In this document: in pieces, positions 1 to 9,999 of the stretch
Layout of the letters: each line of letters begins with the position of its first letter
Position numbering within the stretch: the stretch's first letter is position 1
Source of the DNA: Helicobacter pylori
GTDB lineage: Bacteria > Campylobacterota > Campylobacteria > Campylobacterales > Helicobacteraceae
NCBI RefSeq assembly: GCF_016755635.1
Contig: NZ_CP051500.1
Coordinates: 62,001 to 126,000, forward strand
DNA length: 64,000 nt
Reading direction: 5' to 3'
The notes under the pieces: model-generated
Told to the model about the DNA's origin: nothing
What the model saw: only the letters and a program-made list of their open reading frames with translations
The model's database searches: none
Translations under genes and position numbers: made by a program

Positions 1-258
1 TTCATGGTGGGCAATGAATCCTACACGTTCAAACATGTTTTGAATTTCAATTTAGAGAGCTTGTTCATTGATTTCATGCAGAGCTTAAAAGAATGGTTAG
101 AGCCTGAAGAAATCGTTTTTGCTAATGACGGGTATGGGGGGTATTATCTTTGGAATACCACCACTGATGTGGTGCTGTTTTTAGACACCGATGATGGCTC
201 AAAAAAAGCGCTATTAAATCTTAATATGTTTTTAAAAAAACTGGAATCAAGGGGTTAA
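1..258 (+). CDS. SMI1/KNR4-like small protein, 5' end possibly outside window
   Basis: The frame is open from base 1 and the first Met is codon 2, so the gene may begin upstream of the window; 84 residues are visible after that Met. The visible part has an acidic-aromatic pattern (DGYGGYYLW, then VVLFLDTDDG and a final FLKKLE helix) that resembles the C-terminal half of SMI1/KNR4-fold proteins, a family that includes many toxin-immunity proteins. This is a pattern judgement, not a search. It ends one base before the next gene and belongs to the same leftmost operon as the coiled-coil protein and the FtsK-like ATPase. Function unknown. Confidence 0.55.
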   Translation, partial: FMVGNESYTFKHVLNFNLESLFIDFMQSLKEWLEPEEIVFANDGYGGYYLWNTTTDVVLFLDTDDGSKKALLNLNMFLKKLESRG

Positions 259-259
259 A

Positions 260-601
260 ATGTTGTTTTCTCATAAAGTTTTTTTGGAGGGTTGCACCAA
301 TGAGTTAAGAAGGATTTGCGACTATTTCGTAGAAGAGGCCATGCAAGATGATTTGGGGCAGAAACTTAAAAGTGAGGCGCTAGAGGAGATGCTAAAAATC
401 GCGCATGATTTAGAAAATTTAGAGCAAGACACTCAATACCAAAGAAGAAAAATCGACGAGCAACTTGAAGAAGCCAAGCGTTTGGAGAAGCAAATTCATA
501 TGAATTTCCATTCACCAAGCGAGATCGATAGGCTTATGCGTGAAGCCAAAGAGCATGAAAGAGAAGCTAAGAGGCGCTATGATGAATATCTTAAGGATTA
601 A
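260..601 (+). CDS. Small coiled-coil protein
   Basis: A 113-residue, highly charged protein. Residues about 30-110 are almost entirely Glu/Lys/Arg/Leu heptad-like sequence (for example LENLEQDTQYQRRKIDEQLEEA), so a long helical coiled coil is likely. No signal peptide or membrane segment. The ATG sits behind an AAGGGG ribosome-binding site within the end of the preceding gene, and the stop lies 2 bases before the ATPase start, indicating a tight operon. It may be a structural or adaptor partner of the ATPase. I do not recognise a named family; it lacks a WXG motif, so an ESX-type substrate is not supported. Confidence 0.75.
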   Translation: MLFSHKVFLEGCTNELRRICDYFVEEAMQDDLGQKLKSEALEEMLKIAHDLENLEQDTQYQRRKIDEQLEEAKRLEKQIHMNFHSPSEIDRLMREAKEHEREAKRRYDEYLKD

Positions 602-603
602 AG

Positions 604-3033
604 ATGATTGATGCGGGTAATTTATTAAAAGAACTAGACGACGCCTTAGATAAGGTTGTTGCTAAAAAAGAGCCAGAGAGTTTTCTCAAGCCGATCGTCT
701 CACCAATAGAGGACTACCAAAAGAGTATTAGGCAAATCCAAGCGCAATTCACAGACGCGCCAAAGTTCAATGAAACGAGTGCTTACCCTAAATTTTTAAG
801 CTGTGGTTTATTGGAAATTAAAGGCAAAAATGGCACTAATATGGAATTTTTATTGCCTAAAGTTTATCCTTTCCCTCCTAAAAGCTTGTATATAGAGCAT
901 GAAAAAGATGGGCAGTTTTTAAGAGAAATGCTCATGCGCTTACTCTCCAGCGTGCCCTTGGTGCAATTAGAAGTGATCTTGGTTGATGCGCTGAGTTTGG
1001 GGGGTATTTTCAATCTAGCCAGAAGGCTTTTAGATAAAGACAATGACTTTATTTACCAGAAAAGGATTTTAACCGAAAGCAAGGAAATAGAAGAAGCCCT
1101 AAAGCATTTGTATGAATACTTAAAGGTTAATTTGCAAGAAAAATTAGCCGGTTATAAAGATTTTGCGCATTATAATGAAAACGCCACAGACCGCTTGCCT
1201 TTAAAAGCGCTTTTTTTAAGCGGGGTGGATGCTTTAAGTCAAAACGCGCTTTATTATTTGGAAAAAATCATGCGTTTTGGATCTAAGAATGGGGTTTTGA
1301 GCTTTGTCAATTTGGAGAGCGAGAAAAACAATCAATCCGCAGAAGATTTGAAAAATTATGCGGAGTTTTTTAAAGACACGACAAGTTTTGAACGCTTAAA
1401 ATATCTTAGCGTAGAAGTGATCAATGATCAAGGTATTAAATCCCAGCACATGAAAGACTTCGCTGATAAAATTAAAGCGTATTACAAGCAAAAAAAAGAA
1501 GTTAAAAGGGAATTGAAAGACTTACAAAAAGACGAAAAATTTTGGACTGAAAGCTCTCAGTTTAAAGTGTCTGTGCCGGTAGGGTGGGATATTAACCATA
1601 AGGAAGTGTGTTTTGAAATCGGTAACGAACAAAACCACACGCTCATTTGCGGGCGTAGCGGGAGCGGGAAATCCAATTTCTTGCATGTGTTGATCCAAAA
1701 TCTAGCCTTCTACTACGCACCCAATGAAGTCCAACTCTTTTTGTTAGACTATAAAGAGGGGGTGGAATTTAACGCATACACAGATCCGATTTTAGAGCAT
1801 GCGAGGTTGGTGAGCGTGGCGAGTTCAGTCTCTTATGGCATCACTTTCTTGAAATGGCTTTGTGATGAAATACAAAAAAGAGCCGATCGGTTCAAGCAAT
1901 TTGGGGCGAAAGATTTAAACAATTACCGCAAGCATGACGAAATGCCCAGATTGATCGTAGTGATTGATGAATTTCAGGTGCTTTTTAGCGACAACTCCAC
2001 TAAAGGGAAAGAGAGCGTGGATCAGTCTTTAAACACCCTGCTTAAAAAGGGCCGTAGCTATGGGGTGCATTTAGTTTTAGCCACTCAAACCATGCGCGGC
2101 ACTGACATTAATCCAAGCTTTAAGGCTCAAATCGCCAACCGCATCGCTTTGCCTATGGATGCAGAAGACAGCAGTAGTGTTTTGGGCGATGATGCGGCTT
2201 GTGAGCTTGTCAGGCCAGAAGGCATTTTCAACAACAACGGAGGGAATAGAAAATACCACACCAAGATGAGTATCCCTAAAGCTCCTGATGATTTCAAATC
2301 TTTTCTCACAAAAATACACGCTGAATTTAACCAAAGAAATCTCGCGCCCATAGATCGTAAAATCTATAATGGCGAGACACCTTTAAAAATGCCCAACACC
2401 CTTAAGGCTAATGAAATGCGTTTGCATCTGGGCAAAACAGTGGATTATGAGCAAAAGGACTTGATAGTGGAGTTTGAAAGTAACGAATCGCATTTGTTGG
2501 TGGTGAGTCAAGATTTAAACGCTCGCATCGCTTTAATAAAACTCTTGTTCCAAAATGTTAAGAGCGCGAACAAAGAATTGGTTTTTTGCAATAAAGAAAA
2601 ACGCTTGATAAGGTTTTTTGATGCGCAAAAAGAATACGGCATCACGCCTGTAGAAAATATCTTAAGCGTTTTAGACACCGCTATGAATCCTAATAGCGTG
2701 CTTGTGATAGACAATCTCAACGAAGCGAAAGAATTGCACGACAAAGTAGGGGCGGAAAAGTTAAAATCGTTTTTAGAAAAAGCCATAGACAACGAGCAGT
2801 ATTGTATCATTTTTGCGCATGACTACAAACAAATTAAAAATAATTACCATCTTGACAAGTTAAGAGAATTGTTAAACAACCACTTCAAGCAATGCCTGGC
2901 CTTTAAGTGCAATGGGGAAAACTTAAACGCTCTCAAAAGCGGTTTACCCTCACCAAGCAATTTCAACGCGCTATTGATAGAGCTTTCTAAAGACAGCCGC
3001 ACTGAGTTTAGGCCCTTCAGCTTACAAGATTAA
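604..3033 (+). CDS. FtsK/SpoIIIE-HerA-like tandem ATPase
   Basis: An 809-residue soluble protein. The central domain has a canonical Walker A, GRSGSGKS, at residues 350-357, Walker B IVVIDE at about 451-456 and a LATQ sensor at about 492, as in FtsK/SpoIIIE-type translocases. The region around residues 110-290 looks like a degenerate copy of the same fold (ILVDALSLGG, then a Walker-B-like ALFLSGVDAL), and the C-terminal part around 620-780 looks like another (no P-loop, but VLVIDNLNE near 700). The degenerate-active-degenerate order recalls the tandem ATPases of type VII secretion motors, but there are no membrane helices or FHA domains here. Known in H. pylori as a conserved ATP-binding protein next to ureH. 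Substrate (DNA or protein) unknown. The stop codon runs directly into a 14-bp tandem array. Confidence 0.85.
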   Translation: MIDAGNLLKELDDALDKVVAKKEPESFLKPIVSPIEDYQKSIRQIQAQFTDAPKFNETSAYPKFLSCGLLEIKGKNGTNMEFLLPKVYPFPPKSLYIEHEKDGQFLREMLMRLLSSVPLVQLEVILVDALSLGGIFNLARRLLDKDNDFIYQKRILTESKEIEEALKHLYEYLKVNLQEKLAGYKDFAHYNENATDRLPLKALFLSGVDALSQNALYYLEKIMRFGSKNGVLSFVNLESEKNNQSAEDLKNYAEFFKDTTSFERLKYLSVEVINDQGIKSQHMKDFADKIKAYYKQKKEVKRELKDLQKDEKFWTESSQFKVSVPVGWDINHKEVCFEIGNEQNHTLICGRSGSGKSNFLHVLIQNLAFYYAPNEVQLFLLDYKEGVEFNAYTDPILEHARLVSVASSVSYGITFLKWLCDEIQKRADRFKQFGAKDLNNYRKHDEMPRLIVVIDEFQVLFSDNSTKGKESVDQSLNTLLKKGRSYGVHLVLATQTMRGTDINPSFKAQIANRIALPMDAEDSSSVLGDDAACELVRPEGIFNNNGGNRKYHTKMSIPKAPDDFKSFLTKIHAEFNQRNLAPIDRKIYNGETPLKMPNTLKANEMRLHLGKTVDYEQKDLIVEFESNESHLLVVSQDLNARIALIKLLFQNVKSANKELVFCNKEKRLIRFFDAQKEYGITPVENILSVLDTAMNPNSVLVIDNLNEAKELHDKVGAEKLKSFLEKAIDNEQYCIIFAHDYKQIKNNYHLDKLRELLNNHFKQCLAFKCNGENLNALKSGLPSPSNFNALLIELSKDSRTEFRPFSLQD

Positions 3034-3200
3034 AAAAAAGAGAGTTAAAAAAAGAGAGTTAAAAAAAGAGAGTTAAAAAAAGAGAGTTAAAAAAAGAGAG
3101 TTAAAAAAAGAGAGTTAAAAAAAGAGAGTTAAAAAAAGAGAGTTAAAAAAAGAGAGTTAAAAAAAGAGAGTTAAAAAAAGAGAGTTAAAAAAAGAGAGTT
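3033..3200. repeat. 14-bp tandem array, 12 perfect copies
   Basis: The unit is seven A followed by GAGAGTT, repeated 12 times with no mismatch, starting at the last base of the ATPase stop codon. It lies between two convergent genes (the ATPase and ureH). The perfect identity implies recent expansion by slippage. Not CRISPR: there are no spacers. Confidence 0.97.
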
Positions 3201-3217
3201 AAAAAAAAGGGGGGGGG
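3201..3217. repeat. A8-G9 homopolymer pair
   Basis: Eight A followed by nine G directly at the end of the 14-bp array. Tracts of this length are slippage-prone in H. pylori. It is non-coding here, lying about 40 bases beyond the ureH stop, so any effect would be on transcript ends or stability rather than reading frame. Confidence 0.95.
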
Positions 3218-3219
3218 TT

Positions 3220-3248
3220 AAAAAGACTAAAGGGTTTTTAATCTTTTT
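3220..3248. terminator. Probable terminator at the end of the urease accessory operon
   Basis: The arm at 3220-3231 pairs with 3237-3248 (12 bp, one G-T wobble, 5-base loop). Both strands give a hairpin with A/T-rich flanks, so it could end ureH transcription and stop read-through from the opposite side. Inferred from structure only. Confidence 0.55.
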
Positions 3249-3257
3249 AAAGCGTTT

Positions 3258-4055
3258 TCAAACCTTTTGCGTGGTGGTTTGCGTAACCAGGCGAGCGATT
3301 TTTTCTCTTAAATGCAACAAGGGTTCTGAGCCTTTCGCTAAAGCTTTCAGGCATAGATGAGAACTAGCAATCTCGCTCACGGCTCCATCCACTCCTTCGC
3401 TCTCTTCAATCAATTCTCGCGCACCAGACAGCTCTATGGGGCAATTGACAAGCACCAGATTCAAATAATGCGTGTAGCCATCAAACATGCACATATTATT
3501 CATGTCGGTGGTTTTGGGATCTAAAATCGTATTATCATAATAGATGGGCTTCTCATCTTGTAAAATAGCGATTTTGGTGTGCAAGCGGTTGAATTGGAAC
3601 AACTCATTGCGCGCCACTCGCCCAGCGACAATGATTTCACTATAAAGCAATTGAGAGCCAGAGCGTAAAGAAATCGTAGTGTTGCCCTTAAAATGCGCCT
3701 TTTCAAAGGGGATTAAAGGGAAGGGCGCGAAGTCCAAAAAGGCGTTTTCCCCCACAACGATATGCATGTCTCTGCTGGCAAACCCGTCTTCAGTGTTATG
3801 GATTTTTTCAAAGGATTGCGAAGTGATCCTTAACTTGCAATTTTGACCGATATGTAATTGCATGTCTTGCGCATCGCCTTTCATTAAGCCAGGGCTTACC
3901 GCTAAAAGCATGATTTCAGCTAAATCGTCTTTAGGGTAAAAGGGCGCCATGAGCTTAAAGGGGGGCGTGAAGAAATTGTCTTCAATCACGCACCGCCCGT
4001 CAGCCCCTATTTTGGTTTTTAGCCTGAGCTTGGATTCTTGAGCGTAAGTGTTCAT
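3258..4055 (-). CDS. ureH: Urease accessory protein UreH (UreD family)
   Basis: UreH, the H. pylori UreD homologue, is the scaffold that joins UreF and UreG to the urease apoprotein so that nickel can be inserted. The protein is 265 residues from the Met of MNTYAQESK, matching the known length. An upstream in-frame start at 4088 exists, but the 4055 ATG overlaps the ureG stop as TGATG, which favours translational coupling. It is the last gene of ureIEFGH. Beta-rich sequence with no catalytic motif, as expected for a scaffold. The 3' end is followed by a terminator-like hairpin and the 14-bp array. Confidence 0.95.
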   Translation of the reverse strand: MNTYAQESKLRLKTKIGADGRCVIEDNFFTPPFKLMAPFYPKDDLAEIMLLAVSPGLMKGDAQDMQLHIGQNCKLRITSQSFEKIHNTEDGFASRDMHIVVGENAFLDFAPFPLIPFEKAHFKGNTTISLRSGSQLLYSEIIVAGRVARNELFQFNRLHTKIAILQDEKPIYYDNTILDPKTTDMNNMCMFDGYTHYLNLVLVNCPIELSGARELIEESEGVDGAVSEIASSHLCLKALAKGSEPLLHLREKIARLVTQTTTQKV

Positions 4056-4654
4056 CAATCTTCCAATAAAGCGTTGCGCTTGATCCAAGCGATCACATCA
4101 TCTAGGCCTTCTTTAGAGCGGATATTCGTGAAAATAAAGGGCTTTTCGCCACGCATTTTTTTAGAATCCCTTTCCATGACTTTCAAGTCCGCTCCCACAT
4201 AGGGGGCTAAATCAATCTTATTGATGACAAGCAAGTCTGAGCGCGTGATTCCTGGGCCGCCTTTCCTAGGGATTTTATCGCCCTCAGCCACATCAATCAC
4301 AAAAATCGTAAAATCTGCTAGCTCTGGGTTGAAAGTCGCTGAAAGGTTGTCGCCTCCGCTTTCAATCAAAAGCAGTTCCAAATTAGGGAAACGGCCATGC
4401 ATTTCTTCTACGGCTTCTAAATTCATAGAAGCGTCTTCTCTAATGGCTGTGTGCGGACAGCCTCCTGTTTCTACACCAATGATCCTATCTCGTGGCATCA
4501 CCGAATTTTTACACATAAACTCTGCGTCTTCTTTCGTGTAAATATCATTAGTGATGACCGCCATGTCGTAATCCTTTGACATGTGGCGCGTTAAAGCTTC
4601 AATCAAGGCGGTTTTACCGCTTCCTACAGGACCACAAACTCCAATTTTTACCAT
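4055..4654 (-). CDS. ureG: Urease accessory GTPase UreG
   Basis: A 199-residue SIMIBI-class GTPase that supplies the energy and the nickel for urease active-site assembly. The P-loop GPVGSGKT is at residues 8-15; the CPH motif of the nickel-binding switch is visible in [11 protein letters not shown] at about 64-74; an ESGGDN segment follows near 98; the guanine motif NKID is at about 145. It lies between ureF and ureH and overlaps ureH by one base. It forms a GTP-dependent dimer and works with UreE, UreF and UreH in the cytoplasm. Confidence 0.98.
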   Translation of the reverse strand: MVKIGVCGPVGSGKTALIEALTRHMSKDYDMAVITNDIYTKEDAEFMCKNSVMPRDRIIGVETGGCPHTAIREDASMNLEAVEEMHGRFPNLELLLIESGGDNLSATFNPELADFTIFVIDVAEGDKIPRKGGPGITRSDLLVINKIDLAPYVGADLKVMERDSKKMRGEKPFIFTNIRSKEGLDDVIAWIKRNALLED

Positions 4655-4682
4655 AAAATTCCTTTCAATTTGAGATTAAAAT

Positions 4683-5450
<768 letters not shown>

Positions 5451-5457
5451 TTATTTT

Positions 5458-5970
5458 CTATTTCATGACCACTTTAAAATCGCTCGCTAGTGAGATCTTA
5501 AAATTAGGCTCACTATGGGGCATGCTCACGGTTAAGCGTTCTTTGGAATTTAGTTTTGAACTTAAAACACGATTTTGAACCCCTAGCTTTTCTAATAAGG
5601 CTAGTGTGGGCTTTTCAAATGGTGTTTTAAATTCAAATTGAGACTCGCCATAGTATAAAGCCGCATGGCGGTTTCCTATTTCGTAGCATATTTTAGCCAC
5701 TTCTGCCACGCTCTTAGCTTGGATGTGAATGACTTCAGAATCCAAGATATTAACGGCGATGATTTCCTTTTCTTCTTTAAATAAAATATCCCCTTGAGAG
5801 AGACCCAACTTGGGAGCGTCTTTAAGGCGTATGGCTATGTCTTTGCCTTGCCTGGTTTTAAAGCGAGCGATTTTTTTCCTCGTTTCAAACCATTCCAAAT
5901 CCACATAATCCACGCTGAAATCCAAGGGGTTTAAATCCCTTAGATTGCCAACTAAACGCTCTATGATCAT
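5458..5970 (-). CDS. ureE: Urease nickel metallochaperone UreE
   Basis: A 170-residue cytoplasmic nickel chaperone that passes nickel to UreG. The peptide-binding domain occupies roughly residues 1-75 and the ferredoxin-like metal domain follows. The conserved metal-site His lies in the GNRHAALYYGE segment near residue 102. There is no poly-His tail, as is usual for H. pylori UreE. The start ATG lies one base after the ureI stop, so the two genes are translated from one message. Confidence 0.96.
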   Translation of the reverse strand: MIIERLVGNLRDLNPLDFSVDYVDLEWFETRKKIARFKTRQGKDIAIRLKDAPKLGLSQGDILFKEEKEIIAVNILDSEVIHIQAKSVAEVAKICYEIGNRHAALYYGESQFEFKTPFEKPTLALLEKLGVQNRVLSSKLNSKERLTVSMPHSEPNFKISLASDFKVVMK

Positions 5971-5971
5971 C

Positions 5972-6559
5972 TCACACCCAGTGTTGGATAAAGAGTAACC
6001 AAGCAGGGATCCAAGCGGTTAAAATACCCTCAATGATAGCAAGCCATGGAGTGAATTTCCCTAAAGGGATTTTCAAGATGTTTTCAATGAAAGCGGTAAG
6101 CCACAAAACACCCCAAGCCAACCAAATGATCGCCCACCAATCGCCTTCAGTGATGCCTAACACTTTGTGGTCATCAAGCATATCGCTATAGTGGGATAAA
6201 ATCGCAGCAGGAACAGTGTTGATCGCTACGAATAAGCTATACCAAGAATACGGCCTCCAATCCAAACCAAAAGTGTGGTTGATGGCCGCATACAAGTAGG
6301 TAAAACCAAACAATAACCCAGTCGCTGGCCCATAGAAACTAGTCAAATGGTGCGATACTTGAGCAATATCTTCGGCACCTTCTACAGGGGCTGTAGGGTG
6401 GAGCGCAGAATAAGTGATGACCACCACATTACAAACAATGGAAAGTCCGCCCACAAAAAAGTTCATCACCGCAGTGCTTTTAGGATCGACTTTGGTTAAT
6501 CCGCAAATCCCGTTGCTGATTAAAACAATCCCAACATATAACAATACAAGTCCTAGCAT
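5972..6559 (-). CDS. ureI: Acid-gated urea channel UreI
   Basis: A 195-residue inner-membrane protein of the AmiS/UreI family with six hydrophobic segments. It admits urea when the periplasm is acidic, so that cytoplasmic urease can buffer the cell. The periplasmic loop PTAPVEGAEDIAQVSHH carries the His and acidic residues known to gate the channel. ATG start behind an AAGGA ribosome-binding site. First gene of the ureIEFGH transcript, which has its own promoter in the 192-base gap behind ureB. Confidence 0.98.
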   Translation of the reverse strand: MLGLVLLYVGIVLISNGICGLTKVDPKSTAVMNFFVGGLSIVCNVVVITYSALHPTAPVEGAEDIAQVSHHLTSFYGPATGLLFGFTYLYAAINHTFGLDWRPYSWYSLFVAINTVPAAILSHYSDMLDDHKVLGITEGDWWAIIWLAWGVLWLTAFIENILKIPLGKFTPWLAIIEGILTAWIPAWLLFIQHWV

Positions 6560-6622
6560 TGCCTTTTCCTTCCAAACAAAAATTTTTACAACAAACGCAC
6601 CTTACGAATAACTTTTGTTGCT

Positions 6623-6640
6623 TGAGCTAATCATAAAGAA
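6623..6640 (-). promoter_or_regulatory. Probable ureI promoter (-10 TATGAT)
   Basis: On the minus strand the hexamer TATGAT (complement of 6630-6635) lies about 70 bases before the ureI ATG in a T-rich context, fitting the separate acid-responsive promoter known for the ureIEFGH operon. No clear -35, as is usual for this species. Confidence 0.5.
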
Positions 6641-6729
6641 AAATAGTAAATTGACAAAAAATAAAAACAAAAAAAAGCCCCCAATTTTTTGATAAACAAA
6701 AAATCAGAGAGCTAAAAACTAAGGATTTA

Positions 6730-6744
6730 AGGAGCGTCGCTCCT
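6730..6744 (-). terminator. Hairpin behind ureB
   Basis: AGGAGC pairs perfectly with GCTCCT around a three-base loop, 7 bases after the ureB stop. It may act as an attenuator or as a 3' stability element between ureAB and ureI; read-through and processing between the two parts of the cluster are established for H. pylori. The following T tract is weak, so a full terminator is not certain. Confidence 0.5.
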
Positions 6745-6751
6745 AAAGATC

Positions 6752-8461
6752 CTAGAAAATGCTAAAGAGTTGAGCCAAGCTCACTTTATTAGCTGGTTTA
6801 GAAGTGACTTCTTTGCCATCCACGAACACATGGTAAGTTTCAGGATTGACTTCAATGTGAGCGGTAGTGTCGTTGAATTGCATGTCTTTTTTAGTGATGT
6901 TTCTGCAATTTTTTACCGGCAACACTTGTCTTTCAAGCCCTAATTCTTCTTTAATGCCTTTGTCATAAGCCGCTTGAGACACAAAAGTGATGTTTGCATC
7001 GTATTTAGCTTTACCATGATGGGCGAACATTTCTCTGTAATAAACTGGTTGTGGGGTAGGGATAGAAGCGTTCGCATCACCCATTTGACTTAATGCAATG
7101 AACCCACCTTTAATGATCATGTTGGGTTTCACGCCAAAGAATGCTGGACTCCACAATACCAAGTCAGCCACTTTGCCCACTTCTACAGAACCTACATACT
7201 CGCTAATCCCATGAGCGATCGCTGGGTTAATGGTGTATTTAGACAAGTAGCGTTTGATCCTGAAGTTGTCGTTATCGCCTTTTTCTTCTTTCAAGCGGCC
7301 AAATTCTTTTTTGTTTTTGTCAGCTGTTTGCCAAGTTCTGGTGATAACTTCACCCACACGGCCCATCGCTTGAGAGTCAGAACTGGTGATTGAGAAAATC
7401 CCCATGTCATGCAAAGTGTCTTCAGCCGCAATGGTTTGAGGGCGGATCCTTGAATCAGCGAACTGGACATCTTCTTTAATGCTTTTATCCAAGTGGTGGC
7501 ACACCATGAGCATGTCCATGTGTTCGGCTTCTGTATTCACGGTGAAAGGGATAGTGGGGTTAGTGGAAGCGGGTAGAATGTTGTGTTCGCCGGCCACTTT
7601 AATAATATCAGGAGCGTGTCCGCCGCCAGCGCCTTCAGTGTGGAAAGTGTGCATAGTGCGTCCGGCAATAGCAGCCATAGTGTCTTCTACACAACCAGCT
7701 TCATTCAAAGTGTCTGTGTGGATAGCGACTTGCACATCGTATTTGTCCGCAACATCTAACGCATGATTGATTGCAGAAGGAGTGGTACCCCAGTCTTCGT
7801 GGATTTTAAAACCAATCGCACCGGCTTCAATTTGATCGGCTAAGCTCGCGTCGTTAGAAGCGTTACCTTTAGCTAAGAAACCTAAGTTCATAGAATATTC
7901 TTCAGCCGCTCTGAGCATCCATTTTAAATTTCTTCTACCTGGAGTGATAGTGGTTGCGTTAGTGCCATCAGCAGGGCCAGTTCCGCCACCAATCATGGTT
8001 GTTACACCGCTTGCAAAAGCTGTAGGGATTTGTTGGGGTGAAATGAAGTGGATGTGTGTGTCAATACCACCAGCCGTTACGATCAAACCTTCACCGGCTA
8101 AGGCTTCAGTAGCAGGACCCACGCTAAGATTGTTTTTAACGCCATCTTGCATGTCTTTGTTACCGCCTTTACCAATGCCAGCGATTTTGCCATCTTTAAT
8201 ACCAATATCCGCTTTATAAATACCGGTGTAATCCACGATTAAAGCGTTAGTGATGATTAAATCCAGTTCTTCTTTGCTGGGGTTGTTGGATTGGCTCATG
8301 CCTTCTCTTAAAGTTTTACCGCCGCCGAATTTAAGCTCTTCGCCATAAATGGTGTAGTCATGTTCTACTTCAGCGATCAAGTCTGTATCGCCCAATCTCA
8401 CTTTATCGCCTGTAGTAGGGCCATACATAGAAGCATATTCTTTTCTGCTAATCTTTTTCAT
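6752..8461 (-). CDS. ureB: Urease subunit beta (catalytic)
   Basis: A 569-residue catalytic subunit of the nickel enzyme that hydrolyses urea to ammonia and carbamate. Nickel ligands are visible: the HIH pair at about 136-138, the carbamylated Lys in GFKIHEDWG near 219, His in [10 protein letters not shown] near 248, His in [12 protein letters not shown] near 274 and Asp in SSDSQAMGR near 362. The mobile-flap segment MVCHHLDK near 320 is intact. It starts 3 bases after the ureA stop with its ribosome-binding site overlapping the end of ureA. An antisense RNA to the 5' end of ureB is known in H. pylori, but cannot be established from sequence alone. Confidence 0.99.
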   Translation of the reverse strand: MKKISRKEYASMYGPTTGDKVRLGDTDLIAEVEHDYTIYGEELKFGGGKTLREGMSQSNNPSKEELDLIITNALIVDYTGIYKADIGIKDGKIAGIGKGGNKDMQDGVKNNLSVGPATEALAGEGLIVTAGGIDTHIHFISPQQIPTAFASGVTTMIGGGTGPADGTNATTITPGRRNLKWMLRAAEEYSMNLGFLAKGNASNDASLADQIEAGAIGFKIHEDWGTTPSAINHALDVADKYDVQVAIHTDTLNEAGCVEDTMAAIAGRTMHTFHTEGAGGGHAPDIIKVAGEHNILPASTNPTIPFTVNTEAEHMDMLMVCHHLDKSIKEDVQFADSRIRPQTIAAEDTLHDMGIFSITSSDSQAMGRVGEVITRTWQTADKNKKEFGRLKEEKGDNDNFRIKRYLSKYTINPAIAHGISEYVGSVEVGKVADLVLWSPAFFGVKPNMIIKGGFIALSQMGDANASIPTPQPVYYREMFAHHGKAKYDANITFVSQAAYDKGIKEELGLERQVLPVKNCRNITKKDMQFNDTTAHIEVNPETYHVFVDGKEVTSKPANKVSLAQLFSIF

Positions 8462-8464
8462 TTC

Positions 8465-9181
8465 TTACTCCTTAATTGTTTTTACATAGTTGTCATCGCT
8501 TTTAGCGCCATGAAAACCACGCTCTTTAGCTCTGTGTAAAGCAATCTTTTTGCTTTCGTTATCGGCTTGCCTATCAACCAACGCGTTAAATCCAAAGATC
8601 CTTCTGTTACCGCCAATGTCAATCAATTCTACGGATTTTTCTTCGCCAGGTTCAAACCTTACCGCTGTCCCGCTCGCAATGTCTAAGCGTTTACCGAAAG
8701 TTTTTTCTCTGTCAAAGTCTAAGCATCTATTCACTTCAAAGAAATGGAAGTGTGAGCCGATTTGAACCGGTCTGTCGCCAACATTTTTAACTTTCACGCT
8801 AACGGCTTTTTTGCCTTCGTTGATAGTGATGTCTTCATTTTTTAAGAACAACTCACCAGGAACTAATTTACCATTAGCCTCAATAGGGGTATGCACGGTT
8901 ACGAGTTTGGTCCCATCAGGAAACATCGCTTCAATACCCACTTCATGGATCATGCTTGCCACGCCATCCATCACATCATCAGGTTTTAAAAGAGTGCGTC
9001 CTTCTTGCATCAATTCAGCCGCAGTCTTTTTACCAGCTCTCGCTTCTTCCATAATATGGGCACTAATCAAAGCTACTGCTTCCACATAGTTAAGCTTAAT
9101 GCCTTTTTCTTTGCGTTTCCTAGCCAATTCTCCAGCATAGTGGAGCATCAACTTGTCTAACTCTTTTGGGGTGAGTTTCAT
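8465..9181 (-). CDS. ureA: Urease subunit alpha (fused gamma-beta type)
   Basis: A 238-residue structural subunit that corresponds to a fusion of the separate gamma and beta subunits of most bacterial ureases: residues 1-100 gamma-like (begins [17 protein letters not shown]) and about 105-238 beta-like ([10 protein letters not shown] motif). With UreB it builds the large dodecameric enzyme. ATG start with an AGGAG ribosome-binding site seven bases upstream. First gene of the ureAB message; its promoter and a NikR operator lie directly upstream. Confidence 0.99.
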   Translation of the reverse strand: MKLTPKELDKLMLHYAGELARKRKEKGIKLNYVEAVALISAHIMEEARAGKKTAAELMQEGRTLLKPDDVMDGVASMIHEVGIEAMFPDGTKLVTVHTPIEANGKLVPGELFLKNEDITINEGKKAVSVKVKNVGDRPVQIGSHFHFFEVNRCLDFDREKTFGKRLDIASGTAVRFEPGEEKSVELIDIGGNRRIFGFNALVDRQADNESKKIALHRAKERGFHGAKSDDNYVKTIKE

Positions 9182-9236
9182 CTCATTCTCCTATTCTTAA
9201 AGTGTTTTTCCTTGAAGACATAACGAAATCAAGGTT

Positions 9237-9251
9237 GGAGTAATTGTAGCA
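9237..9251 (-). promoter_or_regulatory. ureA promoter, extended -10
   Basis: On the minus strand an extended -10, TGCTACAAT, has its TACAAT hexamer at the complement of 9243-9248, placing the transcript start about 53 bases before the ureA ATG, as known for PureA. Confidence 0.8.
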
Positions 9252-9287
9252 ATGTTTTGATTTACTAAGATTAACAGAAGCGTTCAT

Positions 9288-9322
9288 TAACTAATTATTA
9301 TTTAAAATGAATTAGTGTTATA
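9288..9322 (-). promoter_or_regulatory. NikR operator of ureA
   Basis: The imperfect palindromic element TATAACACT ... AATTAGTTA (35 bases, minus strand), about 40 bases upstream of the ureA -10, matches the NikR-binding site established for nickel activation of ureA in H. pylori. Recognised from memory of that site. Confidence 0.85.
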
Positions 9323-9429
9323 GTTTTGAAGCGCTATCAAAGCGTTATTAGGAGCGCGTTTAATACCCCTTTAGAATTTATAAAGATCAAAAACTCGCAA
9401 AAAAATGAGAATTAGAATTGGAGTGATAA

Positions 9430-9505
9430 TGGTGGCCACGACTGGACTTGAACCAGCGGCCACTACCATGTCAAGGTAGTGCTCTACCAACTGAGCTACG
9501 CGACC
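9430..9505 (-). tRNA. tRNA-Val(GAC)
   Basis: A 76-base cloverleaf on the minus strand. The acceptor GGTCGCG pairs with CGTGGCC, the anticodon loop TTGACAT gives anticodon GAC, the T arm contains GGTTCAAGTCC, and CCA is encoded. It lies 20 bases downstream of lspA and in the same direction, so it is probably transcribed with glmM-lspA. Confidence 0.96.
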
Positions 9506-9525
9506 TTTTATTTTAAAAAGAGTGA

Positions 9526-9999
9526 TTATGCCTTAATTTTGTTTTGTTTTTGCTTAAAAAAGAATTGTTTCAACAATAAAACGCCCACGCCCACATCTAT
9601 CATGACATCAGCGAAATTAAAAATGGCAAAATCAAAGCCATAATGGTAATACACATAATCCACCACGCCCCCATGCACAAACCGGTCTAAAACATTAGAA
9701 ACCCCAGCGCCAAACACCATGCCAAACTCTATTGCATGGTTTTTAAAAAGCTCCTTTTGGCGCATTAAAAAGATAAAAAGCCCTAAAATCAAAAGGATTT
9801 GCAAGTATTTCAAACCCCCCTCTAAAAAACTGAGCAAGGAAAACGCCACGCCTTTATTGAACACTAAAACAATATCTATAATCAAACTTTCATAGCGAAA
9901 CCCCTCTAAAATAGCGTATTTAATCGCTTGATCTGCGCCAAAAATAAGGGAAAAAACCCCTATAAAAACCAACAGGCTTTTTTGGGTGGTTTTTAGCAC
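9526..9999 (-). CDS. lspA: Lipoprotein signal peptidase II
   Basis: A 157-residue inner-membrane aspartyl protease that removes signal peptides from prolipoproteins. Four hydrophobic segments are present. The catalytic-site blocks are [16 protein letters not shown] near residue 107 and [11 protein letters not shown] near 130, carrying the two Asp. The start is GTG and overlaps the end of glmM by seven bases, which implies coupling. The first residues after GTG are basic, then hydrophobic, as expected. Confidence 0.95.
   Translation of the reverse strand: MLKTTQKSLLVFIGVFSLIFGADQAIKYAILEGFRYESLIIDIVLVFNKGVAFSLLSFLEGGLKYLQILLILGLFIFLMRQKELFKNHAIEFGMVFGAGVSNVLDRFVHGGVVDYVYYHYGFDFAIFNFADVMIDVGVGVLLLKQFFFKQKQNKIKA

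Noticed and set aside
3033..3200. Possible CRISPR array
   Set aside because: The 14-bp units are directly adjacent with no spacers; it is a simple tandem repeat.
7944..8219. Open frames on the plus strand inside ureB and ureA
   Set aside because: Shadows of strongly conserved urease genes, without ribosome-binding sites or family resemblance.
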